From positions 1-50,347 of the forward strand of contig SFFJ01000015.1 in assembly GCA_004557855.1 (NCBI GenBank): a DNA stretch of 50,347 nucleotides. Reading direction: 5' to 3'. The stretch is from Oscillospiraceae bacterium (GTDB taxonomy: Bacteria; Bacillota; Clostridia; Oscillospirales; Ruminococcaceae). The notes under the pieces are model-generated. The model was not told the origin of the DNA and did no database searches. It saw nothing but the letters and a program-made list of their open reading frames with translations. Position numbers and translations under genes: made by a program. The number at the start of each line of letters is the position of its first letter. The stretch's first letter is position 1. Of this stretch, positions 1 to 7,919 are shown one piece after another.

Positions 1-1
1 C

Positions 2-814
2 CTGTTCAACCGTGTGCAGGAACGCATGGAGAAGAACCGCCATGCTCCCGCAATGGCAAAAGCAAAAGAGGACTATCTGCTGACAACAAAGCTGTTCTGC
101 GGTAAGTGTGAGCGCATGATGGTTGGTGAAAGCGGCAAGAGCCATACCGGCGCTATGCACTATTATTACAAATGCAGCGGTGCGAAGCGCTTGAAGGATT
201 GCGACAAGAAGGCTGTTCGCAAAGACTGGATTGAACGTGTTGTTGTCCGCCTGACCATGCAGCGCGTCATGGATGAAGAGAAGATTAACAGGCTCATCGA
301 TGTAATTCTTGTTATGCAGGAGCAGGAAGACATAACAACCCCTGCGCTTCGCTCACAGCTTGCGGAAACCGAGTCCTCCATTGGAAACATTCTGAAAGCA
401 ATCGAGCAGGGCATTTTCACGCCGTCCACTAAACAGCGGCTTGATGAGCTGGAGGCACGAAAAGAAGAAATCCTTGTGAATATCCAGACTGCGGAACTGC
501 AAAAGCCAAAGCTGACCCGCGAACAGATGACGGCATGGTTTGAGCAGTTCCGTCATGGCGATCCAGCAAACCGTGATTTTCAGAAACGCCTGATTGATAC
601 ATTTGTAAACGCCGTGTATGTGTTCGATGATAAACTGGTCTTGACCTACAACTATCAACATGGGACGCAGACAATCTCACTTGACGAGATCGCGTCGGCG
701 TTGAGTTCGGATTTTGATGGGGCTACTCCACCAATAAAAAAAGAGCCGAATGGCTCTTTTTTTATTGGTGAAGACCGGGGAATGCAGGAATTTTTGCGGA
801 GATTGCTTTATTGA
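2..814 (+). CDS. Large serine recombinase, C-terminal part (5' end outside window)
   Basis: This is the C-terminal ~270 residues of a large serine site-specific recombinase of the type that integrates and excises mobile elements; the catalytic N-terminal domain lies before the window. The visible part begins with a recombinase zinc ribbon: a CGKC pair about residues 30-33, then a YYYKCS segment and a second cysteine cluster. A charged coiled-coil region of about 100 residues follows and ends in a domain containing LTREQMTAW and FQKRLIDTFVNAVYV, as in this family. The frame is open to position 2, so it is a truncation by the window edge. The last ~30 codons read through a perfect hairpin with T-runs (731-768), so the last residues may be non-native. 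It probably marks the edge of an integrated element. Family confidence is high; the partner att site is not visible. Confidence 0.88.
   Translation: MFNRVQERMEKNRHAPAMAKAKEDYLLTTKLFCGKCERMMVGESGKSHTGAMHYYYKCSGAKRLKDCDKKAVRKDWIERVVVRLTMQRVMDEEKINRLIDVILVMQEQEDITTPALRSQLAETESSIGNILKAIEQGIFTPSTKQRLDELEARKEEILVNIQTAELQKPKLTREQMTAWFEQFRHGDPANRDFQKRLIDTFVNAVYVFDDKLVLTYNYQHGTQTISLDEIASALSSDFDGATPPIKKEPNGSFFIGEDRGMQEFLRRLLY
731..768. terminator. Bidirectional terminator hairpin inside the recombinase 3' end
   Basis: A 17-bp perfect inverted repeat with a GAAT loop. The core is AAAAAAAGAGCC/GGCTCTTTTTTT, extended by CCAAT/ATTGG. It has a T-run on both strands and could serve the recombinase and the convergent MATE gene. 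It lies inside the recombinase reading frame rather than after its stop. Confidence 0.8.
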
Positions 815-851
815 ACGGATCGACCTTGTGAGAACAGGCTTCCCGGTGCGT

Positions 852-2264
852 CTATGCCCGTTCATCCTGCCCTTCCGGCGGCAGCCAGTGTTTACCCACC
901 AGCCGGATCAGATAGAGGATGCCCCGGACGCACAGCTCCAGGCACATGGCCGTCCATACGCCGGGCAGTCCCCAGCGGGGTGCGGCCAGCCGTGCCAGCG
1001 GGATCCGGATGCCCCACATGGTTCCCAAATTGAATAGTGTGGGAACCAGTGTGCTGCCGGTGCCCTGGAACACGCCGCCGGCGACGATGGACGCACCGTA
1101 CATAGGCTCGGCGAACGCCTCGATGCGCAGAACACGGGTACCCAAAGCGATGATTTCCGGGTCCGGTGTCAATATTGCCATCATCTGCGGGGCCAAAAGA
1201 TACAGCAGCCCGCCGGTGAGCACCATGACGGCGATCCCCAGCAGCACCGTGACCCAGCCCAGCCGGCGCGCCATCTGCCGCCGCCCGGCCCCCACGCTTT
1301 GTCCCACCACCATCGCTGCAGCGCTTTGAATTCCGAAGGCAGGCATATAGCACAGGCTCTCCGCCGTGATGGCAAAGGAATTGGCGGCGATGGCCACGGT
1401 CCCCAGGGGCGCCACAATAGCGGTGGAAACGATCTGTGCCGAGGACAGGATCACCTTCTCCGATGCCACAGGCGCGGCGATGCGGAGTATGGTGCGCAGC
1501 TGTTGCCGATCGAAATGCAGACGTTCCCCTTTTTCCAAACGAAGCACCGGACTGCGGCGCAGGACAAAATACAGCAGGTACAGGCCCACCACCAGTTCGG
1601 CAAGGCCGGTGCCCAATGCAGCACCTGCCGTGCCCAGTCCCGCACCGGGAAGCGCCAGCGAGCCGAGCCGGATGGTGCCGGTAGGGAAGATAAACAGGGT
1701 GTTGAACACAACATCCAACGCACACATGACCACCATATAGATGCCAGGCGTGCGCATATTGCCTGTGGCCTGCAGCTGGCCGGCCGTCACATTATCCAGC
1801 TGGAGGGCGGGCAGGAACAGACTGTACACCAAAAAATAGGCGGAGGCATCCTTCCAGATGCTCCGATCCGCCCGCAGTATTCCGGGCAGCGATGAGGAAA
1901 GCGCTGCCGCCAGCAGTGCCATGGCCGTGCTGAACGCCAGACACAGCACCAGCGCCTGCTTGAGGATATTGCGGGCATCAGCCAGACGGCCGCCGCCCAC
2001 GCGCTGTGCCGTCAGTACATTGAAGCCCATGGCCGCCGCATAAGAAAGTCCCCCGAAAAGCCATGTGGTGGAGGCCACCAGCCCAACCGCCGCCGACTGG
2101 GTCGCCCCCAAACGGCCAACCATAGCTGCGTCGATATATTGCATGATGATGGTGGCGAGCTGTGCCATAATGGCCGGCCAGCTGAGCTGCAGCGTCAGGG
2201 ACAGCTGCTGACGGGTGGTCAGCGGCGCACCTTCGCGCAGCAAAGCCAGATGATCCGTTTTCAA
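852..2264 (-). CDS. MATE family efflux transporter
   Basis: A 470-residue polytopic inner-membrane protein of the MATE (multidrug and toxic compound extrusion) family, which exports cationic drugs or metabolites in exchange for Na+ or H+. The sequence shows about twelve hydrophobic segments in two related halves. The first carries the family-like stretch WPAIMAQLATIIMQYIDAAMVGRLG, abbreviated here, and the second a matching block near residue 250. Length is typical for the family. The start is a TTG preceded by TTTGGAGG at good spacing, and an earlier in-frame start is not supported. It is transcribed alone from a promoter at 2294-2322 and converges on the recombinase. Substrate cannot be deduced from sequence. 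Confidence 0.93.
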   Translation of the reverse strand: MKTDHLALLREGAPLTTRQQLSLTLQLSWPAIMAQLATIIMQYIDAAMVGRLGATQSAAVGLVASTTWLFGGLSYAAAMGFNVLTAQRVGGGRLADARNILKQALVLCLAFSTAMALLAAALSSSLPGILRADRSIWKDASAYFLVYSLFLPALQLDNVTAGQLQATGNMRTPGIYMVVMCALDVVFNTLFIFPTGTIRLGSLALPGAGLGTAGAALGTGLAELVVGLYLLYFVLRRSPVLRLEKGERLHFDRQQLRTILRIAAPVASEKVILSSAQIVSTAIVAPLGTVAIAANSFAITAESLCYMPAFGIQSAAAMVVGQSVGAGRRQMARRLGWVTVLLGIAVMVLTGGLLYLLAPQMMAILTPDPEIIALGTRVLRIEAFAEPMYGASIVAGGVFQGTGSTLVPTLFNLGTMWGIRIPLARLAAPRWGLPGVWTAMCLELCVRGILYLIRLVGKHWLPPEGQDERA

Positions 2265-2293
2265 GGCGGCACCTCCAAAAGTGTATTTTTATG

Positions 2294-2322
2294 ATTCTAC
2301 CACAGAACCGCACTTCTATCAA
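2294..2322 (-). promoter_or_regulatory. Promoter of the MATE gene
   Basis: On the minus strand TTGATA (2317-2322) and TAGAAT (2294-2299) are separated by 17 bp, just upstream of the MATE ribosome-binding site. The rest of the 2265-2571 gap holds only the leader of the next plus-strand gene; I see no further gene there. Confidence 0.7.
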
Positions 2323-2522
2323 CTCCATCCTTGCGGGCAGCGGCGGGACTTTTTTTGCAAAAGCAGAACGCCGTCTGCGTTTCACATCACCATCTTTTTC
2401 CATATGTCGCAAAATGCCATCCATAAAAGCACAGTTTTATGTAAAAAATTTTGTGATTTTGCGATTCGCGCCGCCTTTTGCGCATTTCACGCCCGCCCCC
2501 GTTTTCCCCGCCCGCCCCGCGG

Positions 2523-2528
2523 TATAAT
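2523..2528 (+). promoter_or_regulatory. -10 element of the surface-protein gene
   Basis: A perfect TATAAT lies 44 bp before the start codon. No good -35 hexamer is visible at 16-18 bp, where the DNA is C-rich, so an activator or an unusual -35 may be used. Confidence 0.5.
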
Positions 2529-2571
2529 AGGGAACAACAACGGCAAATGCGCCCAAAAAGGAGGTCCCACA

Positions 2572-4761
2572 ATGAAAAAACGCCTGTTCAGCATCCTGCT
2601 CATCCTCTGCATGGCCCTCACCATGCTCCCCGTCACCGCACTGGCGGGGGAGGTATCAAGTGGCACCTACGATATCGCCATCAACGGTACCAAGTGGAAA
2701 TTTGAAGAAAATGATTCGGGAGAGTATATCCCAGTATATTACTATAAAAATTACACATTCAATACGGATGCGGAAAATAATTTTCGCACCAACGATAATC
2801 TAATGCTTACCAAGGAGGGGGATACCGTTACCATCTCTTTCCGTCGTGGCACCAGTTATCAATCTTATTATCATCAGGTAAAATTCACCATCGAGTCAAA
2901 GGTTGAAGGTAGTGATATCTCCTGCATCGAAATGGGCAACGGAAATAACCTTGTGATCACCGGCGAAGGGACCAAAGGTACGCTTACTCTAACCCGCGAT
3001 GGAAAAGACGGAATAGGTGCCGCATTGTCTTCGAAGGTGGGCAATATTACCATAACAGGCGGTGCCACCGTAAAGGTGACCTTCAAAAAACAAAGTACCC
3101 CAAATGTCAGTGGCCACGCCATTTCTGTAGATAACCATGATCTGATCATCTCCGGCGAGGGAACCACGGTTGAAGCAACCAATCAAAGCGGTGCTTCAAA
3201 GGACTTCTCGAATGACGCTACCGTCATGGTCGAGGGCGGAAGCCTTGTCGTTTCCGGTGGCGCATGGCTCAAAGCGACCAATGAATTTACCAATACCAAC
3301 AAACCCTATTCGTCTGATTTTAATAATTACAGCTATTTCAGCTGCGCCATTTCCGGCGATGAAAATGCTCCATGCACCGTTTCCGTTACCGGCGAAAAAT
3401 CTCGTATTACCGCATCGGCGTATAATTCAACGGCGTATGCTGGTACATCAATGGGTCAAGCCTATAGGTGGGCAAATTTTGATGTCGATGGCGCAAAGAT
3501 CGAAGTCGGTAATAGCTCCTACCCACTCACCGAAAGCACTGTTGATGGTATCGAAGGGAATCGATATGTGACTATTTCCGTTCCCACCGCCCCCGCCCCC
3601 CACATCCACACCTTTGGTGACACATGGACGTCCGACGCCACCGACCACTGGCACGCCTGTACCGCTTCCGACTGCAACGCCATCAAAGATAAAGCCGCCC
3701 ACTCCGGCGGCACCGCAACCTGCACCGCAAAGAAGGTGTGCACCGTCTGCAACCAATCGTATGGCGAGCTTGACCCCAATAACCACACCCATCTTTCCGG
3801 CTGGGCATCGGATGAAACTCACCATTGGAAAACCTGTTCAGCTTGCAGCACAGATATAGAAAAAACCGCCCACACCTACAGCGAGTGGCAGATCACACAA
3901 GGGGCAACCGCCACCGAATCCGGTTCCCAGTACAGAGAGTGCAGCGTTTGCCACTATAAGGAAACGGCCACCATCCCCGCCACCGGCCCCTGCACACATG
4001 AGGGCACGCTAAAATATACAGATAATAGAGATTGGTCGACGCATAAGGTAGAGTGTACCGCCTGCGGCCAGGTCATTAACGCAAAAGAGGCCCATGCGAT
4101 ACATGGCTACCATATAAATGATGTGGCAGGCACACACCAGGAATTCTGCAATAAGTGCAGCTTTACGGGGCATGTACTCCACCACTCCAACTTTATCTAT
4201 GTTGCGGATGGGGACGGCCATTATAAAAAGTGCGGAATTTGCGGCGTAACAACGGGAATGAAAGAAGCCCATATCTTTGAAAACGGCAGCTGCACCGCCT
4301 GCGGGGCGGCCGACCCCAACTACATTCCCCCCACCGACCCCGCTCCCGTAGAGCCCACCCCCGGCGGCTCGGTCATTATCATCACCCCGGAGGCCACCGA
4401 TCCGGTGTTCCTCTCCGGCGCCAACCAGACGGTCGCCCTCGGCAGCGCTGCGGTGTTCCGCATCGACTATAACTATGCGGCCTTCCGTTCCATCGCCGTG
4501 GACGGCGTCACCCTTACCCCCGCCGACTACACCACCTGGGAGGGCAGCACCTGGGTAAAGCTGACCCCCGCCTATGTGAAAACGCTCGGCATCGGCACCC
4601 ACACCCTTTCGGTGTATTTTGACGGCGCAACCGCCACCACAACCTTCACCGTCGGCGGGCAGCCCAACCCCGACACCGGCGCCCGGGATGCCGTAGGCAT
4701 CGCCGCAGCCGCAGCAGCCATTGCGCTGCTCGGCTCGGCCGCCCTCCTGCGCAAAAAGTAA
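2572..4761 (+). CDS. Secreted Cys/His-repeat surface protein with NPDTG-like sorting tail
   Basis: A 729-residue exported protein. The ATG at 2572 was chosen because AAAGGAGG sits eight bases upstream and a classical signal peptide begins there (MKKRLFSILLILCMALTMLP, cleavage near ALA-GEV). Residues ~30-340 form a beta-rich region with repeated GxGTxxLT and GGSLVVSGG motifs, resembling parallel beta-helix or carbohydrate-binding surface domains. Residues ~345-590 carry Cys/His modules of the form HWxxC..C....H..G.ATC...K.C.VC...YGE....NHT, which look like small metal-binding or disulfide units. An Ig-like domain (~610-695) precedes NPDTG, a hydrophobic segment and RKK, the layout of a sortase substrate. 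It has a frameshifted inverted paralogue at 7920-11101. Role in adhesion is inference. Confidence 0.85.
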   Translation: MKKRLFSILLILCMALTMLPVTALAGEVSSGTYDIAINGTKWKFEENDSGEYIPVYYYKNYTFNTDAENNFRTNDNLMLTKEGDTVTISFRRGTSYQSYYHQVKFTIESKVEGSDISCIEMGNGNNLVITGEGTKGTLTLTRDGKDGIGAALSSKVGNITITGGATVKVTFKKQSTPNVSGHAISVDNHDLIISGEGTTVEATNQSGASKDFSNDATVMVEGGSLVVSGGAWLKATNEFTNTNKPYSSDFNNYSYFSCAISGDENAPCTVSVTGEKSRITASAYNSTAYAGTSMGQAYRWANFDVDGAKIEVGNSSYPLTESTVDGIEGNRYVTISVPTAPAPHIHTFGDTWTSDATDHWHACTASDCNAIKDKAAHSGGTATCTAKKVCTVCNQSYGELDPNNHTHLSGWASDETHHWKTCSACSTDIEKTAHTYSEWQITQGATATESGSQYRECSVCHYKETATIPATGPCTHEGTLKYTDNRDWSTHKVECTACGQVINAKEAHAIHGYHINDVAGTHQEFCNKCSFTGHVLHHSNFIYVADGDGHYKKCGICGVTTGMKEAHIFENGSCTACGAADPNYIPPTDPAPVEPTPGGSVIIITPEATDPVFLSGANQTVALGSAAVFRIDYNYAAFRSIAVDGVTLTPADYTTWEGSTWVKLTPAYVKTLGIGTHTLSVYFDGATATTTFTVGGQPNPDTGARDAVGIAAAAAAIALLGSAALLRKK
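4371..4761 (+). repeat. Long inverted repeat shared with 7920-8310 (paralogous gene ends)
   Basis: The last ~390 bp of this surface-protein gene are highly similar to the reverse complement of 7920-8310, the 3' end of its paralogue. In the final ~150 bp only scattered bases differ. The two copies face each other around cysK and the polymerase gene. Confidence 0.85.
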
Positions 4762-4771
4762 AGTTCTCGTA

Positions 4772-4799
4772 AAAAATTCCCCTTCGGGGGAATTTTTTA
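4772..4799 (+). terminator. Rho-independent terminator after surface-protein gene
   Basis: AAAAATTCCCC-TTCG-GGGGAATTTTT: an 11-bp stem with a TTCG tetraloop and a T-tract, 10 bp after the stop codon. Confidence 0.9.
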
Positions 4800-4828
4800 T
4801 TGACATCACCCCCCAGCGGGTGTATAAC
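4800..4828 (+). promoter_or_regulatory. Promoter of cysK
   Basis: TTGACA (4800-4805), 17-bp spacer, TATAAC (4823-4828). It abuts the preceding terminator, so cysK is an independent transcription unit. Confidence 0.88.
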
Positions 4829-4835
4829 TGTTCCA

Positions 4836-4849
4836 TAGTAAATCTACTA
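4836..4849 (+). promoter_or_regulatory. Possible operator dyad at the cysK start site
   Basis: TAGTA-AATC-TACTA is a perfect 5-bp dyad at the expected transcription start, followed by a related TTTAGTC. Its position would suit a repressor such as an Rrf2/CymR-type cysteine regulator, but the match to a known box is not established. Confidence 0.35.
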
Positions 4850-4881
4850 CTTTAGTCTATTTTAATAAAGGAGGTCCCCTT

Positions 4882-5814
4882 ATGGCAAAAATTTATACAT
4901 CCGCCGCCGGGCTCATCGGCCGCACCCCCCTGTTGGAGCTCACCAATCTTGAGAAAAAATACGGCCTGAAGGCTCGCATCCTCGCCAAATTGGAATACCT
5001 GAACCCCGCCGGCTCGGTCAAGGACCGCATCGCCCTCGCCATGATCGAGGACGCCGAGAAAAAGGGACTCCTTACCCCGCAGTCGGTCATCATCGAGCCC
5101 ACCTCCGGCAATACCGGCATCGGTCTGGCATCGGTGGCCGCCGCACGGGGCTACCGCATCATCATCGTCATGCCGGATAGCATGAGCGCGGAGCGCCGCC
5201 AGCTGATGAAGGCCTACGGCGCGGAGCTGGTGCTCACCCCCGGTGCGCAGGGCATGAAGGGCGCCATCGCCAAAGCCGATGAGCTGGCAGCGGAGATCCC
5301 CCACAGCTTTATCCCCGGCCAGTTTGTCAATCCCGCCAATCCCGAGGCCCACTACACCACCACCGGCCCGGAGATCTGGGAGGACACCGACGGCACGGTG
5401 GATGCCTTTGTGGCAGGGGTCGGCACCGGCGGCACCATCACCGGCATCGGCCGCTACCTGCGGGAGAAAAATCCCGCCGTTCGCATCGTCGCCGTCGAGC
5501 CCAAGACCTCTGCCGTCCTCTCCACCGGCGTGGCGGGCAAGCACGGAATTCAGGGCATCGGTGCCGGGTTTGTCCCCGCCGTGCTGGATACCGGGGTCTA
5601 TGATGAGATCATCCCCGTCGCCGATGAGGACGCCTTTGCCACCGGCCGCCTTGTCGGGAAAAATGAGGGCGTTTTGGTCGGGATCTCCTCCGGTGCCGCC
5701 GTCTGGGCAGCATTGCAGCTGGCGCAGCGCCCGGAAATGGCGGGAAAAACCATCGTCGTTCTCCTGCCCGATACCGGCGACCGCTACCTCTCCGGCCCCA
5801 TGTTCGCCGAATAA
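4882..5814 (+). CDS. cysK: Cysteine synthase A (O-acetylserine sulfhydrylase)
   Basis: A 310-residue PLP enzyme that makes L-cysteine from O-acetylserine and sulfide in the cytoplasm. Diagnostic features are the PLP-lysine segment NPAGSVKDRIA (~residues 36-46), the substrate loop PTSGNTGIG (~73-81), the phosphate-binding loop GVGTGGTITGIG (~176-187) and the C-terminal SSGAAVWAA. Length and motif spacing match CysK. GGAGG precedes the ATG by seven bases. It is monocistronic, with its own promoter and terminator; a dyad at the start site suggests control by sulfur or cysteine status. It lies between two inverted surface-protein paralogues, so its orientation could depend on recombination between them. 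Confidence 0.97.
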   Translation: MAKIYTSAAGLIGRTPLLELTNLEKKYGLKARILAKLEYLNPAGSVKDRIALAMIEDAEKKGLLTPQSVIIEPTSGNTGIGLASVAAARGYRIIIVMPDSMSAERRQLMKAYGAELVLTPGAQGMKGAIAKADELAAEIPHSFIPGQFVNPANPEAHYTTTGPEIWEDTDGTVDAFVAGVGTGGTITGIGRYLREKNPAVRIVAVEPKTSAVLSTGVAGKHGIQGIGAGFVPAVLDTGVYDEIIPVADEDAFATGRLVGKNEGVLVGISSGAAVWAALQLAQRPEMAGKTIVVLLPDTGDRYLSGPMFAE

Positions 5815-5826
5815 CCGGCCCCCTTT

Positions 5827-5853
5827 GCCCGCCTTCCGGCGGGCTCCTTTTTT
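5827..5853 (+). terminator. Rho-independent terminator of cysK
   Basis: GCCCGCC-TTCC-GGCGGGC followed by TCCTTTTTT, 13 bp after the stop codon. Confidence 0.9.
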
Positions 5854-5854
5854 G

Positions 5855-5895
5855 GGCGGGGAGGGCCTCCCACCCACCCGCCCGCCCTCCCCGCC
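5855..5895. repeat. GC-rich inverted repeat
   Basis: GGCGGGGAGGGC (5855-5866) pairs perfectly with GCCCTCCCCGCC (5884-5895) across a 17-nt C-rich loop. Unlike the cloverleaf family elsewhere it has no internal hairpins. The remaining part of the 5815-6128 gap holds the SOS-type promoter region of the polymerase. Confidence 0.6.
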
Positions 5896-6017
5896 AACCC
5901 CGCACTGTCCGCCCCGCAGCAAGGAGCCGGCCGCTGCCATAAGGGGCTCCCTGCGGTCGCCCCCGCCCCGTTCTCCCGCCCCAAACGCCACCCCTTTCTC
6001 CAAATCTCCCAAAAATA

Positions 6018-6094
6018 AAAACAAATGTTCGTACAATCTGCCGATTCCCAAACCCGCTTTTCCGTGCTACAATTAAATCAAGAACAAACGTTCT
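6018..6094 (+). promoter_or_regulatory. SOS control region: two LexA/DinR-like boxes and -10 elements
   Basis: The box at 6081-6094 reads AGAACAAACGTTCT, matching the Gram-positive DinR consensus CGAACRNRYGTTYC except at the outermost bases. The box at 6018-6031 (AAAACAAATGTTCG) keeps one perfect half-site. TACAAT -10 hexamers lie at 6032-6037 and 6068-6073, so bound LexA would cover the promoter. The pairing with a Y-family polymerase downstream strongly supports the reading. Confidence 0.8.
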
Positions 6095-6128
6095 GCACAC
6101 CACCCGCCCCTCCGGAGGAGGACAGAAA

Positions 6129-7634
6129 ATGAAGGAAAGAACCTACCTCGCCATCGACCTCAAATCCTTTTATGCCTCGGTCGAATGTGTCGATCGGGGG
6201 CTGGACCCCCTCGCCGTCAATCTCGTCGTCGCCGACCTCACTCGCACCGAAAAAACCATCTGCCTTGCCGTCTCCCCGCCGCTGAAGGCCATCGGCGTCC
6301 CCGGCCGCCCCCGATTGTTCGAGGTCGTTCAGCAGGTCGCCGTCGTCAATGCCCAAAGGAAGCTGGCCGCCCCCGGCCGCTGCCTCACCGGCAAGTCCGC
6401 CTTCGTCGAGGAACTGCAAAAAGACCCCCGCCTCGCGGTCGATTACATCGTCGCCCCGCCCCGCATGGCCCGATATATGGAGTACAGCGCGCGCATCTAC
6501 GCCATCTATCTGCGCCACGTCGCCCCCGAGGACATCCACGTTTATTCGGTGGATGAGGTGTTCATCGACGCCACCGATTACATCGCCTCGCTGCACTGCA
6601 CCGCCCGCCGGTTCGCCACGCAGCTCATACTGGAAATTTTGCAGGAAACGGGGATCACCGCCACCGCCGGCATCGGCAGCAATCTCTACCTCTGCAAGGT
6701 CGCCATGGATATCGTCGCCAAACACATCCCGCCGGACAGTAACGGGGTGCGCATCGCCATGCTTGATGAGCAAAGCTATCGTCAGCAGCTGTGGTCGTAC
6801 CGCCCCATCATCGATTTTTGGCGGGTGGGGCCGGGCTACGCCAAAAAGCTGGCACAATATGGCATTTTCACCATGGGGGATGTCGCACGCTGCTCGCTGG
6901 GCGGCCCGGAAAAACTGCACAACGAGGAGCTTCTGTTCCGGCTTTTCGGGGTCAATGCCGAGCTACTCATCGACCACGCCTGGGGCTGGGAGCCCTGCAC
7001 CATCGCCGAGATCAAAGCCTACCGGCCCCGCAGCTCCAGCATCAGCTCGGGGCAGGTACTGCAGGAGCCCTACCCCAATGAAAAAGCCCGGCTCATCGTC
7101 CGGGAAATGGCGGATCAGCTATCGCTGGAGCTGGTGGAAAAGGGGCTGGTTTGCAGCCAGTTCCGGCTGGATATCGACTATGATACCGAGAATTTGTCGG
7201 GGGGCTCCCCGGTCGGCTACCGCGGCCCCGTCAAAATCGACCGCTACGGCAGGAAAATTCCGGCACCGGCACACGGCAGCACCAATCTGGAGACCCCGGT
7301 TTCCTCCTCCCGCATTTTAATGCAGGCGGCCGCCCGCCTGTTTGATCAGATCGCCCAACCGGAGCTTTCCGTCCGAAAAATCACCGTGACGGCAGCCGGG
7401 CTGCTGCACCGGGAGGACCTGCAATCGGACGAGGGAGAACAGCTTGATTTTTTCGGCAGCGATGCGGCCCGCCGCCGCCAAACCGCCGAGCTGCAGCGGG
7501 AGTGGAACGGGCAGCAGGCCATCGTTGCGCTCCGCAAAAAGTACGGCAAAAATGCCGTTTTGCGCGGGATGGATCTGCAGGACGGGGCTACCGCGATCGC
7601 CCGCAACGGGCAGGTCGGCGGGCACCGCGCCTGA
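6129..7634 (+). CDS. Y-family translesion DNA polymerase (UvrX/YqjW/UmuC-like)
   Basis: A 501-residue error-prone DNA polymerase that copies past lesions during the SOS response. Catalytic metal ligands are visible in AIDLKSFYASVE (Asp10) and YSVDEVFID (Asp142, Glu143). The helix-hairpin-helix thumb follows at ~225-265 (WRVGPGYAKKLAQYGI), and the little-finger domain occupies ~290-470. Near the C-terminus QLDFF (~438-442) resembles a beta-clamp binding motif. It belongs to the UvrX/YqjW branch rather than DinB because of its length and extended palm. CCGGAGGAGG precedes the ATG. Two LexA-like boxes upstream indicate DNA-damage induction. The YolD-like protein that usually accompanies this branch is ~3.8 kb downstream at 11467, separated by an opposite-strand pseudogene. 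Confidence 0.93.
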   Translation: MKERTYLAIDLKSFYASVECVDRGLDPLAVNLVVADLTRTEKTICLAVSPPLKAIGVPGRPRLFEVVQQVAVVNAQRKLAAPGRCLTGKSAFVEELQKDPRLAVDYIVAPPRMARYMEYSARIYAIYLRHVAPEDIHVYSVDEVFIDATDYIASLHCTARRFATQLILEILQETGITATAGIGSNLYLCKVAMDIVAKHIPPDSNGVRIAMLDEQSYRQQLWSYRPIIDFWRVGPGYAKKLAQYGIFTMGDVARCSLGGPEKLHNEELLFRLFGVNAELLIDHAWGWEPCTIAEIKAYRPRSSSISSGQVLQEPYPNEKARLIVREMADQLSLELVEKGLVCSQFRLDIDYDTENLSGGSPVGYRGPVKIDRYGRKIPAPAHGSTNLETPVSSSRILMQAAARLFDQIAQPELSVRKITVTAAGLLHREDLQSDEGEQLDFFGSDAARRRQTAELQREWNGQQAIVALRKKYGKNAVLRGMDLQDGATAIARNGQVGGHRA

Positions 7635-7635
7635 C

Positions 7636-7661
7636 CTGCATGCGGCAGGCTTTTTGCTTTT
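7636..7661 (+). terminator. Terminator of the polymerase gene
   Basis: CCTGC-ATGCG-GCAGG followed by CTTTTTGCTTTTT immediately after the stop codon. Confidence 0.75.
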
Positions 7662-7724
7662 TGCGGGGTTTTGCATAGCGCCGAGCGGCTGAAATCGAGA
7701 GGGGAAAGCCCGCAAACAGCAGGA

Positions 7725-7812
7725 CGGCCCGCAGGGCAAGCCGCCCCCTCCGGGGGCGGCTTTAGGCGGCGGAGCCGCCACGGCGGCCTTCGGCCGCCGG
7801 CCCTGCGGGCCG
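7725..7812. repeat. Cloverleaf repeat copy 1
   Basis: Outer stem CGGCCCGCAGGGC/GCCCTGCGGGCCG (13 bp, perfect) encloses three hairpins: AGCCGCCCCC with loop TCC, GGCGGC with loop GGA, and CGGCGGCC with loop TTC. It lies between the polymerase terminator and the 3' end of the pseudogene and is nearly identical to copy 2 at 11298-11385 in the same orientation. Confidence 0.9.
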
Positions 7813-7850
7813 CATTCCCGGGCCCTGCAAAAATCAGCGGTAAACATGGC

Positions 7851-7888
7851 AAGGAGCCGCAGCAAACCATCCCTTGCCGCAGCTCCTT
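7851..7888. terminator. Hairpin between polymerase and pseudogene
   Basis: AAGGAGCCGC pairs with GCAGCTCCTT (one G-T) over an 18-nt loop, with TTTTTGC following on the plus strand. It may terminate plus-strand read-through; it is a weak terminator for the minus-strand gene that ends at 7920. Confidence 0.5.
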
Positions 7889-7919
7889 TTTGCTTTCCGT
7901 GTGAATGTGGTTACGGCCG

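Noticed and set aside
2281..2571. 97-codon N-terminal extension of the surface-protein gene
   Set aside because: It has no ribosome-binding site, spans the MATE promoter region and would bury the signal peptide.
7725..7812. Cloverleaf elements as tRNA-like genes or plain terminators
   Set aside because: They lack T-loop, anticodon-loop and CCA features, have only three-base loops, and are not followed by T-runs; some lie between divergent genes.
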